Part shown: piece after piece, positions 21,780 through 27,929 of the stretch
How the letters are laid out: every line of letters begins with the position of its first letter
Position numbering within the stretch: position 1 is the first letter of the stretch
From: JASJHI01 sp965371355
GTDB taxonomy: Bacteria > Actinomycetota > Acidimicrobiia > Acidimicrobiales > Ilumatobacteraceae
DNA: 27,929 nt
Direction: 5' to 3'
NCBI GenBank assembly: GCA_965371355.1
Contig: CBDUYD010000017.1
Span: forward strand, 1 to 27,929
Notes under the pieces: model-generated
What the model was told of the DNA's origin: nothing
Databases searched by the model: none
What the model saw: the letters and a program-made list of their open reading frames with translations, nothing else
Translations under genes and position numbers: made by a program

Positions 21780-22559
21780 TCAGTCGCCGAGGCGCCTCAC
21801 CTCGTCGAGCACAGAGTCGGCGGTCGGGTCGCGCAACTCTCCGACGATCTTCCCGTCGCCGACGAACACGACCCGGTCCGCGTAGGCCGCGGTACCGGGA
21901 TCGTGGGTGACCATCACGATCGTCTGTCCGTACCGGTCGACCGCGTCGCGCATGAACTGCAGGATCTCGGCGCTCGCAGCCGAGTCGAGGTTGCCGGTCG
22001 GCTCGTCGGCGAAGATGATCGCCGGCTTCGAGGCCAGGGCTCGGGCGACCGCGACGCGTTGCTGCTGGCCGCCCGACAATTCGCTCGGACGATGCTGGAG
22101 GCGGTCGCCGAGACCGACGGTGGCGACCACCTCGTCGATCCAGGCAGCGTCGCCGGTCTCTCCGCCGAGCATCAACGGAAGCCGGATGTTCTCCTCGGCG
22201 GTCAACGTGGGAATCAGGTTGAACGCCTGGAAGATGAACCCGATCCGGGTTCGGCGGAGCTCGGTTAGAGCCTTGTCGTCGAGCGTCGCGAGGTAGGTCT
22301 CGCCGATGTAGGTGGCGCCCTCGGTGAGTGTGTCGAGACCTGCGAGACAGTGCAGGAGGGTCGACTTGCCCGAGCCCGACGGGCCCATGATCGCCGTGAA
22401 CTCGCCGGTGGCGAATGCGACGGTGACGTCGTCGAGGGCACGGACGAGGGCGTTGCCGGTGCCGTAGGTCTTCGATGCGTCGACGGCACCGGCTGCCGGA
22501 GCGCGATCTTGGACGGCACCGCTCGGAGTGGCTGAGGGGGGAGGCATGGTGGCACTCAT
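21780..22559 (-). CDS. ABC transporter ATPase (MacB/LolD type)
   Basis: A 259-residue ATPase that powers the neighbouring permease. The Walker A motif GPSGSGKST is at 59-67, the Q-loop Q111, the signature LSGGQQQR at 161-168, Walker B IIFADEPT at 181-188, the D-loop GNLDSAAS and the H-loop H219. Sequence around the Q-loop (RRTRIGFIFQAFNLIPTLT) is typical of the LolD/MacB/FtsE group. The start is uncertain: ATG 22557-22559 gives MSATMPPPS, while ATG 22545-22547 gives MPPPSATP; the first about 25 residues are Pro/Ala-rich and dispensable. Divergent from the cyclase regulator, with 102 bases between. Confidence 0.92.
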   Translation of the reverse strand: MSATMPPPSATPSGAVQDRAPAAGAVDASKTYGTGNALVRALDDVTVAFATGEFTAIMGPSGSGKSTLLHCLAGLDTLTEGATYIGETYLATLDDKALTELRRTRIGFIFQAFNLIPTLTAEENIRLPLMLGGETGDAAWIDEVVATVGLGDRLQHRPSELSGGQQQRVAVARALASKPAIIFADEPTGNLDSAASAEILQFMRDAVDRYGQTIVMVTHDPGTAAYADRVVFVGDGKIVGELRDPTADSVLDEVRRLGD

Positions 22560-22647
22560 CGCGCTCTTGTCTATCCGAACGGCGGACCCGTTCGCGCCGA
22601 GATTCGCGGAAACGGGGCGACACGTCCGCAACCGTGGCCAACTCCCG

Positions 22648-22653
22648 TACGAT
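22648..22653 (+). promoter_or_regulatory. -10-like hexamer TACGAT for leaderless cyclase gene
   Basis: TACGAT is eight bases before ATG 22662, with no ribosome-binding site between them. Confidence 0.5.
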
Positions 22654-22661
22654 CAGCTTCG

Positions 22662-25600
22662 ATGTTGTGCGCATCGTGCTCACAGCGGCTCCCGCCCGGG
22701 GCGCGCTTCTGCCCGCACTGCGGCCACGAGGTGTCGCGGGCCACGAGCGAGGAGCGGCGCGTGGTCACCGTGCTGTTCGCCGACCTCGTCGGCTACACCG
22801 GGCTCAGCGAGCATCTCGATCCCGAACACGTCAAGCGCCTGATCGACGGGGCATTCGCAAGGCTCGTCGGCGACATCGACGAATTCGGTGGACGGGTCGA
22901 CAAGATCCTCGGAGACGGGATCCTCGCCCTGTTCGGTGCGCCCATCGCCCACGAGGACGATGCCGATCGGGCAATCCGGGCGGCTCTGCAGATGCACCGC
23001 TCGCTGGCTGCGTTCGTCGAGGGGAACGACACCTTCGATCAGCGGCTCGAACTGCGCATCGGCGTCAACACGGGCGAGGTGCTCGTCGGATCGCTGGCCG
23101 GGACGGTCGAGTACACCGCGATGGGAGACGTGGTCAATGTGGCATCGCGGCTCCAGGCGCTGGCCGAGCCCGGGACCGTTCTGGTCGGCGACTCGACCGC
23201 CGCACTCGCCTCCGACGACATCCATCTCGAGGTCGTCGACGATCTCCACGTGCGCGGTCGGGAACAGACCGAGCGGGCGTGGCGCGTGCGCGGTCTGCGA
23301 GCAAGGCCGTCCGCGGTCCCGCACAAGACCGGCATCCCGTTCATCGGTCGTGACACACAGCGCGAGCTGTTCCACTCGATCATGGGGCTCGTCGCCAACG
23401 GCCGCAGTGCTGTGCTGGCGGTCACCGGCGAGGCCGGAGTGGGCAAGACGCGGCTCGTGTCGGAGATGCTCGCCGACTTCCCGAGCGATTCGGCGGCGAT
23501 CCTCGCGGGCACCTGTGCGCCCTACGGCGAGAAGAACGCGTGGGCCCCGATCGCCGACGCACTGTTCAGAATCCTCGACATCGACGTCTCGGCTCCACCC
23601 GACGAGGTCCGCCGTCTCACCCTCGAACGAGCGATCGAGCGATATACGTTCGAGGTCGGCGATCCGGTGCTGTCGAGTTTCGTCGAGGCGGTGATCCATC
23701 TCCTCGGTCACCCCTCCGACTTCGACTCGATGCCGCCGGCCAAGGTCCGCGAGGCGGTGTTCCGCCTGCTCGTCGCCGGGCTACGCCGTCGTTCGATGCG
23801 GGGGCCGGTCGTCATCTGGGTCGACGATCTGCAGTGGGCCGATCCACTGCTGATCGACCTGCTCGAGCACATCACCCGCTCGCTCGTCGACCGTCCCGTC
23901 CTCGTCGTCACCGCTCAGCGCGATGATGTCGAGCTCGCTTGGCCGCCCACCGAAGACCATCCGATCACGGTGCGGATGCCCCTCGAGCCGTTGTCGCGTT
24001 CCGAGTCCGAGGCGCTCGTCGAGGTGGTGATCAACGAAGAGTGCACCGAGGAGATGGCCGACCAGCTGTACGAGCGCACGGGGGGCAACCCGCTGTTCCT
24101 CACCGAGTTGGCGCAGCTCGCGCACAGCTGCCCCGACAGCATGGAGCTACCGGGATCGTTGCGGGCGCTGATCGCAGCGCGCCTCGACCGGCTGTCCCCG
24201 GCCGCGAGGGCGATCCTCGAGAACGCGGCGATCCTCGGCGCCTCCGGCCCCGTCGCCGCGCTCGAGATGTTCGGGGCAGAGCTCCATCAGGACTTCCAAC
24301 GACGCGACCTCGACGCGCTCGTCGACGATGGGCTGCTCGAGATCGACGAGGGAACCTGGCGGTTCCGCAGCGACGTGAGCCGCGAGGTGGCGTATCAGAC
24401 GCTCACCAAGTTCGTGCGCGCCGAGCGCCACGCCCGCACGGCCGAGGTGATGATGCAGGCCAAGATGGCCCAGACCGATCAGATCGCGCACCACGCGGCC
24501 ACGGCGGCCGAGCTCGTCGGCGAGATCGGTCCGGTGCGGCACGTTCCCGACGACATCGACGAACAGGCTGCCCGACTGCTGCTTAGCGCGGGTCGCCGAT
24601 CGCTCGAGGGCGGTGCGTTCAGCAGCGCTCGCCAGCAGTCGACGCGCGCGCTCGACCTCTCCCCGCACGACGACTGGGTCGTCCGCGAGCTCCTGCTCCT
24701 ACGCGCCGAAGCGAGTGCCGCACGCCATCTGAACGAGATCGCACTCGGCGATGTCCGAGCGGTTCTCGAAGCGGCGGTCGAGGCGGGGGATCTCCGTCAC
24801 CAGGGGATCGCCCAGCGGCTGGCCGGCGGCCTCGAGCAGACCAGCGGCGGTCTACCCGCAGCTCGTGAGCATCTCGACCGCAGCATCGAGATCTTCCGCA
24901 AGCTCGGCGACGAGATCGAGCTCGCCAACTCGGTGCGCGAGCGGGGGTTCATCGAGGTCTTCGGCGGCTCGCTCGCCGACGCCGACCGGCACCTCACCGA
25001 GGCCGACGAACTCTACGAGAGGTCCGGCGATCGCAGGGGACGTGCGTGGGTTCGTCAGCATCAGGCGTGGGTTGCGTTCCTGTCCGGCGATCCCGATCTC
25101 GCCGACAGCCGCCTCGCGTTGGCCGCCGCCGACTTCGACGAACTCGACGATCGCGACGGGGCGTCGTGGGTGCGCGGATTGCTCGCCTACGTCCGCTACT
25201 TCCAGCGCCGCTTCGACGAGGCGGAAGACCTTGCCATGCTGATGCGCGACGAGTCGACGCGCGCCGGCGATCGCTGGGGCGAGGCGATGATGGACTCGCT
25301 GCTCGCCGGGTTGCGGCTGTGGTCGGGTCAGTTCGTCGAGGCCGAACAGATCTCGCGGCGCGCGGTCGCCGGATTCCGCGCCATCTCCGACCGCTTCGGG
25401 CTGGTGATGGCTCTGGCTCCCCGGATGCGCGCCCTCGCCGCTCTCGGGCGATCCCAGGAGGCCGAGCGGGCGATCGAGGAGGTGCTCTCGCTCGGCGAGG
25501 GGTTGGGCGATCTCGCCTTCCCGAAGATGGCCGCCGCCGGTGCCGCCGTCCACCTCGGCCTCGGCGAGCGGGCGATCGTGGTCGGCGATTCCGCGGTCTC

Positions 25601-26096
25601 CCAGACCGAAGCGATGGGAGCCGACGGCTCCGAGGCCCGGGTCACGCTCGCGCTGGCACATTGCCAGGTCGGCGACCCCGAACAGGCGCTCGCTCTGTTG
25701 CTCGACGTCGAACTCGACCGGCCGTATCCGCTCGCCGTCCATTCGATCGCGTCGGCGATGGTCGGTGACGACGATGGTTCGATCGCCGACGCCGACTCGG
25801 TCTGGCACGATCATGGCGCGACCTACCTCGATCGGATCCTCGCCGATGTCGCGTCCGCCGCCGCCGAGCACCGCAAGGGTGACCACGAGGCATCCGTCGA
25901 TCGACTCGATCGGGCGCGGGCGACCGCCGATGATGCCGGAGACGTGATCGCCCTCGGGATCGCATCGTGCGCCGCCGACAACCTGCTCGAGGGTGGTGCC
26001 CACGACGAGACGTTCCACATCGGCCCGGGGTGGCATCGACTGATCAGGGGAGTGACCAGCGTCGAGCCGCACATGCCCGCGGCGCCGGTCGGGTGA
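22662..26096 (+). CDS. Zinc-ribbon / class III adenylyl cyclase / ATPase / TPR regulator
   Basis: A 1144-residue protein. A four-cysteine ribbon (C3, C6, C17, C20) opens it. A class III nucleotidyl cyclase homology domain spans about 33-200, with the metal aspartates D41 (FADLVGYTG) and D85 (GDGILALFG), K81 and D156 in the purine-recognition positions, and N159/R163 (VVNVASR) for transition-state binding, so it should be active and adenylyl-type. A STAND-like AAA ATPase follows (Walker A GEAGVGKT 256-263, Walker B VVIWVDDLQWAD 383-394), then a winged-helix-like stretch and TPR-like helical repeats from about 570 to 1100. Similar cyclase-ATPase-TPR proteins are common in Actinobacteria and mycobacteria; the input signal is unknown. 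The start ATG 22662 fits the zinc ribbon and leaderless promoter. No transcription-factor domain is seen at the C-terminus. Confidence 0.9.
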   Translation: MLCASCSQRLPPGARFCPHCGHEVSRATSEERRVVTVLFADLVGYTGLSEHLDPEHVKRLIDGAFARLVGDIDEFGGRVDKILGDGILALFGAPIAHEDDADRAIRAALQMHRSLAAFVEGNDTFDQRLELRIGVNTGEVLVGSLAGTVEYTAMGDVVNVASRLQALAEPGTVLVGDSTAALASDDIHLEVVDDLHVRGREQTERAWRVRGLRARPSAVPHKTGIPFIGRDTQRELFHSIMGLVANGRSAVLAVTGEAGVGKTRLVSEMLADFPSDSAAILAGTCAPYGEKNAWAPIADALFRILDIDVSAPPDEVRRLTLERAIERYTFEVGDPVLSSFVEAVIHLLGHPSDFDSMPPAKVREAVFRLLVAGLRRRSMRGPVVIWVDDLQWADPLLIDLLEHITRSLVDRPVLVVTAQRDDVELAWPPTEDHPITVRMPLEPLSRSESEALVEVVINEECTEEMADQLYERTGGNPLFLTELAQLAHSCPDSMELPGSLRALIAARLDRLSPAARAILENAAILGASGPVAALEMFGAELHQDFQRRDLDALVDDGLLEIDEGTWRFRSDVSREVAYQTLTKFVRAERHARTAEVMMQAKMAQTDQIAHHAATAAELVGEIGPVRHVPDDIDEQAARLLLSAGRRSLEGGAFSSARQQSTRALDLSPHDDWVVRELLLLRAEASAARHLNEIALGDVRAVLEAAVEAGDLRHQGIAQRLAGGLEQTSGGLPAAREHLDRSIEIFRKLGDEIELANSVRERGFIEVFGGSLADADRHLTEADELYERSGDRRGRAWVRQHQAWVAFLSGDPDLADSRLALAAADFDELDDRDGASWVRGLLAYVRYFQRRFDEAEDLAMLMRDESTRAGDRWGEAMMDSLLAGLRLWSGQFVEAEQISRRAVAGFRAISDRFGLVMALAPRMRALAALGRSQEAERAIEEVLSLGEGLGDLAFPKMAAAGAAVHLGLGERAIVVGDSAVSQTEAMGADGSEARVTLALAHCQVGDPEQALALLLDVELDRPYPLAVHSIASAMVGDDDGSIADADSVWHDHGATYLDRILADVASAAAEHRKGDHEASVDRLDRARATADDAGDVIALGIASCAADNLLEGGAHDETFHIGPGWHRLIRGVTSVEPHMPAAPVG

Positions 26097-26113
26097 CGGG
26101 TCGGTCGGCCGGG

Positions 26114-26128
26114 TTCGCTGTCAGCGAA
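26114..26128. terminator. Short hairpin between convergent cyclase and peroxiredoxin genes
   Basis: TTCGCT (26114-26119) pairs perfectly with AGCGAA (26123-26128) around a three-base loop in the 39-base gap between two convergent genes. The stem is short, so a shared terminator is only plausible. Confidence 0.4.
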
Positions 26129-26135
26129 TGTCCTG

Positions 26136-26771
26136 TCAGCGGTTCGGCTGCTTGGTCACCCTGAGATAGGGCTTCACCGGCTCCCAACCGTTGGGGAACA
26201 TCTCCTTTGCCTCGTCGTCGGAGATCGCCGGGACGATGATCACGTCGTCGCCGTCGGTCCAGTTGACCGGTGTGGCGACCTTGTGGTCGGCGGTGAGTTG
26301 CAGGCTGTCGATGACCCGCAGGATCTCGTCGAAGTTGCGACCGGTCGACGCGGGGTAGGTGAGTGTGAGCTTGACCTTCTTGTCGGGTCCGATGACGAAA
26401 ACCGAGCGGACGGTCAACGTGTCGTCGGCGTTCTCGTGGATCATGTCGTAGAGGGTGGAGACGGTGCGGTCGGCGTCGCCGATCATCGGGAAGTTGACCG
26501 CAGTGCCCTGTGTCTCCTCGATGTCGCTCTCCCACTCGACATGGCTGTCGACCGGGTCGACGGAGAGCCCGATGACCTTGACGTTGCGCTTGTCGAACTC
26601 GGGTTTGATCTTGGCGACGTAGCCGAGTTCGGTCGTGCAGACCGGTGTGAAGTCTTTCGGATGGCTGAACAGCACACCCCACGAGTCGCCGAGGTACTCG
26701 TGGAAGTTGATCTCGCCCTGTGTCGTGGGGGCGGTGAAATCGGGTGCGGTATCGCCGAGTCGGATGGCCAT
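26136..26771 (-). CDS. 1-Cys peroxiredoxin (Prx6 type)
   Basis: A 211-residue cytoplasmic peroxidase that reduces H2O2 and organic hydroperoxides. ATG 26769-26771 follows AAGGAG. The peroxidatic Cys45 is in HPKDFTPVCTTELG, with the conserved P38, T42 and C45 set and an Arg (RSVFVIGPDKKVKL region) further on. The long C-terminal arm (ATPVNWTDGDDVIIVP, then PNGWEPVKPYLRVTKQP) is the Prx6/AhpC-TSA C-terminal extension. No second resolving Cys is seen, so another thiol must reduce it. The gene is divergent from the PNPOx-like gene at 26944. Confidence 0.93.
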   Translation of the reverse strand: MAIRLGDTAPDFTAPTTQGEINFHEYLGDSWGVLFSHPKDFTPVCTTELGYVAKIKPEFDKRNVKVIGLSVDPVDSHVEWESDIEETQGTAVNFPMIGDADRTVSTLYDMIHENADDTLTVRSVFVIGPDKKVKLTLTYPASTGRNFDEILRVIDSLQLTADHKVATPVNWTDGDDVIIVPAISDDEAKEMFPNGWEPVKPYLRVTKQPNR

Positions 26772-26930
26772 GACTGGCTCCTTGCTACGTACTGCGGAAT
26801 GCGTTCGATCGAATGCAGATCTCGCAGATGCGTCGTGATGGCGGTGTGAATGGCTGCGCGGGCCGGGGTGGCCCGACGACCCCACAGTACTCCCGTTCCC
26901 GACCACCGTGCTCGGGTATTTCGACTCGCG

Positions 26931-26936
26931 TACGAT
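26931..26936 (+). promoter_or_regulatory. -10-like hexamer TACGAT for leaderless PNPOx-like gene
   Basis: TACGAT is seven bases before ATG 26944, with no ribosome-binding site between them. Confidence 0.5.
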
Positions 26937-26943
26937 GGTCGCC

Positions 26944-27330
26944 ATGAGTATTCCGGTCGAAACCGCTGACCTCGCCGCTGCCATCGAGGATTACGGCTGG
27001 GCCTACCTGCTCACCGTGCGCGACGATCGGCGCCCGCACGTGGTGGCGGTCTCGCCGATCTGGTCCGCCGACACCCTCGTGTTCGATGTGGGCCGCGGCT
27101 CGGCGGCGAACGCGGCGAACGGCCCCGAGGTGACGCTCTGCTACCCGCCGATCGAGGCCGAGGGCTACAGCCTGATCGTCGACGGTGCGGCCGCTGTCGA
27201 TGCCGACGCCGGCACGATCGCGTTCACGCCGTCGAAGGCCGTTCTGCACCGGCCCGCACCGGTGGGATTCGACGGCACGCCGACCGGCTGCGCGAGCGAC
27301 TGCCTCCCCCTCGGCTCCGAACCCTCCTGA
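26944..27330 (+). CDS. Pyridoxamine 5'-phosphate oxidase-like split-barrel flavoprotein
   Basis: A 128-residue member of the PNPOx-like family. DYGWAYLLTVRDDRRPHVVAVSPIW near the N-terminus is the conserved first strand pair, and GSAANAANGPEVTLCYPP around 57-74 is the typical cofactor-facing turn. The C-terminus CASDCLPLGSE matches the common family ending, so it is full length. Members bind FMN or F420; the Ddn-like neighbour makes F420 plausible, but nothing here proves it. The start ATG 26944 is supported by the leaderless promoter. The substrate is unknown. Confidence 0.8.
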   Translation: MSIPVETADLAAAIEDYGWAYLLTVRDDRRPHVVAVSPIWSADTLVFDVGRGSAANAANGPEVTLCYPPIEAEGYSLIVDGAAAVDADAGTIAFTPSKAVLHRPAPVGFDGTPTGCASDCLPLGSEPS

Positions 27331-27336
27331 CCCCCG

Positions 27337-27376
27337 CCCGAAACCCCGAAAACCCGAAAACCCCAAAAACCCGAAA
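27337..27376 (+). repeat. CCCGAAAA-type low-complexity tract
   Basis: Five irregular units (CCCGAAA, CCCCGAAAA, CCCGAAAA, CCCCAAAAA, CCCGAAA) run from just after the stop of the PNPOx-like gene. It stands out in a GC-rich genome. It is in the gap between two convergent genes. Confidence 0.85.
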
Positions 27377-27452
27377 GATGTACGGATTGTCGCGCTCAGC
27401 GGGAAGATCCGCACACAGAACGGCTCTACGGATGGGTCGAGCGGACCGGATG

Positions 27453-27821
27453 TCAATCGAGCGACAGCAGTACGGTGTTCAGCGCGCCGCGGCGCACGGT
27501 CGCCGTGGCCGATCGCGGTTGGCCGCACAGGTGAACGGTCACGTTCGGGTCGGCCTCGATGTTGCGCAGCCACTGTGAATCGCCGCGTACCGTGCTGACG
27601 GCGAGTCGACCTCCGACCCGTGTGGCGACGAGCGGGACCAGCCGCGGTTCACCCGACACCCGGCCTGTGGTCTCGAGCACGATCGCGCCCCCGCCGACGG
27701 GCAGTGGGTTGCCGGCGCCGGCACGAACGGCGGGCTGCACGACCGAATTGAGCGTGCGGAAGACCGTGCGGGTGAGCGCGGCCTGGGCGTCGGCGATCCG
27801 ATCCACCGCTCTACTTTCCAC
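27453..27821 (-). CDS. Ddn-like deazaflavin (F420)-dependent nitroreductase family protein
   Basis: A 122-residue split-barrel protein. GTG 27819-27821 is the start, with TAACGT six bases upstream and no ribosome-binding site. The family signature is present: ETTGRVSGEPRLVPLVATRV at about residues 50-69, followed by GDSQWLRNIEADPNVTVHL around 80-98. These correspond to the 'TtGRkSG..r..PL' and 'W..NL.anP.v.v' blocks of F420-dependent Ddn-like proteins. The N-terminal helix (RAVDRIADAQAALTRTVFRTL) may be amphipathic. The C-terminus is short (ends TVLLSLD), with the final conserved Tyr-containing helix of some relatives missing. It would reduce an unknown electrophile with F420H2. Confidence 0.78.
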   Translation of the reverse strand: MESRAVDRIADAQAALTRTVFRTLNSVVQPAVRAGAGNPLPVGGGAIVLETTGRVSGEPRLVPLVATRVGGRLAVSTVRGDSQWLRNIEADPNVTVHLCGQPRSATATVRRGALNTVLLSLD

Positions 27822-27827
27822 CGCGTC

Positions 27828-27833
27828 ACGTTA
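27828..27833 (-). promoter_or_regulatory. -10-like hexamer TAACGT for leaderless Ddn-like gene
   Basis: Read on the minus strand, TAACGT is followed by six bases and the GTG at 27821. It overlaps the promoter zone of the gene at 27858. Confidence 0.45.
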
Positions 27834-27843
27834 TGGCGCTCGG

Positions 27844-27849
27844 TACGAT
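27844..27849 (+). promoter_or_regulatory. -10-like hexamer TACGAT for the last, partial gene
   Basis: TACGAT is eight bases before the GTG at 27858, with no ribosome-binding site between them. Confidence 0.45.
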
Positions 27850-27857
27850 TCCGCTCC

Positions 27858-27929
27858 GTGGATCCGATCGAGCAGCGTGTGCGACAGATCGTGGCCGACC
27901 TCGGCGCCGATCACGAGATCGTCGACTGC
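27858..27929 (+). CDS. Start of an unfinished gene, possibly YbaK/EbsC-like
   Basis: Only 24 codons are visible before the right edge. They read VDPIEQRVRQIVADLG followed by ADHEIVDC. The 'RV...v..lG..hEvv.c' pattern is how many YbaK/ProX-type aminoacyl-tRNA deacylases begin, but this is too short to be sure. GTG 27858 is preceded by the leaderless-type hexamer TACGAT, and the frame stays open to the end. Confidence 0.4.
   Translation, partial: MDPIEQRVRQIVADLGADHEIVDC

Noticed and set aside
27337..27376. Telomere-like repeat suggesting a chromosome end
   Set aside because: Units are irregular and few, genes continue on both sides, and bacterial linear ends do not use such repeats.

Overview
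The window is GC-rich (roughly two-thirds G+C by eye) bacterial chromosome with densely packed genes on both strands. High-GC actinobacterial character is supported by frequent GTG starts, -10-like hexamers 6-8 bases before start codons (leaderless transcription), an actinobacterial DUF4916 protein, an F420-type Ddn-like oxidoreductase, several FadE/FadD-like genes and a mycobacterial-style Nei. My best guess is a marine or freshwater Acidimicrobiia (Ilumatobacter-like) organism. That is inference from protein style, not a search. I saw no tRNA, rRNA, CRISPR array, transposase or phage gene.

Layout. 1-1186 (minus) holds the start of a TelA-family gene and, upstream of it, a membrane/coiled-coil protein that may be an XpaC counterpart. 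1381-4902 (plus) has an adenylate-kinase-type enzyme, an acyl-CoA dehydrogenase and an acyl-CoA ligase. 4925-6751 (minus) has a methyltransferase followed by a second acyl-CoA dehydrogenase. 6909-10205 (plus) is an overlapping three-gene operon: acyl-CoA ligase, PlsC-like acyltransferase, and an acyl-CoA-dehydrogenase-fold protein whose C-terminus looks unlike a classical dehydrogenase. 10216-11391 (minus) is a NagZ-like family 3 glycosidase lipoprotein. 11701-13442 (plus) is a PaaI thioesterase / PaaK phenylacetate-CoA ligase pair. Next come a DUF1353 membrane protein (minus), an alpha/beta hydrolase (plus), a sortase-anchored surface protein with three Cys/His repeats (minus), a small methyltransferase (minus), a DUF4916 Nudix-like protein (plus), a Nei-type DNA glycosylase (plus), a MacB/FtsX-type ABC exporter (minus), a 1144-residue adenylyl cyclase-ATPase-TPR regulator (plus), a 1-Cys peroxiredoxin (minus), a PNPOx-like flavoprotein (plus), a Ddn-like protein (minus) and the first codons of one more gene (plus).

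How it fits together. The first half is mostly acyl-CoA chemistry: activation by three AMP-forming ligases, alpha,beta-oxidation by two or three ACAD-fold enzymes, acyl transfer to lipid, and thioester hydrolysis. The second half is housekeeping, stress and surface functions with no evident common pathway. There is no obvious single new multigene system. The best leads are the recurring leaderless promoter signature (nine starts), a 17-bp tandem duplication that appears to have reframed the PaaI C-terminus, a 39-bp near-perfect palindrome before paaI, and the LPXTG surface protein with CH...LHG.H...GGC repeats.
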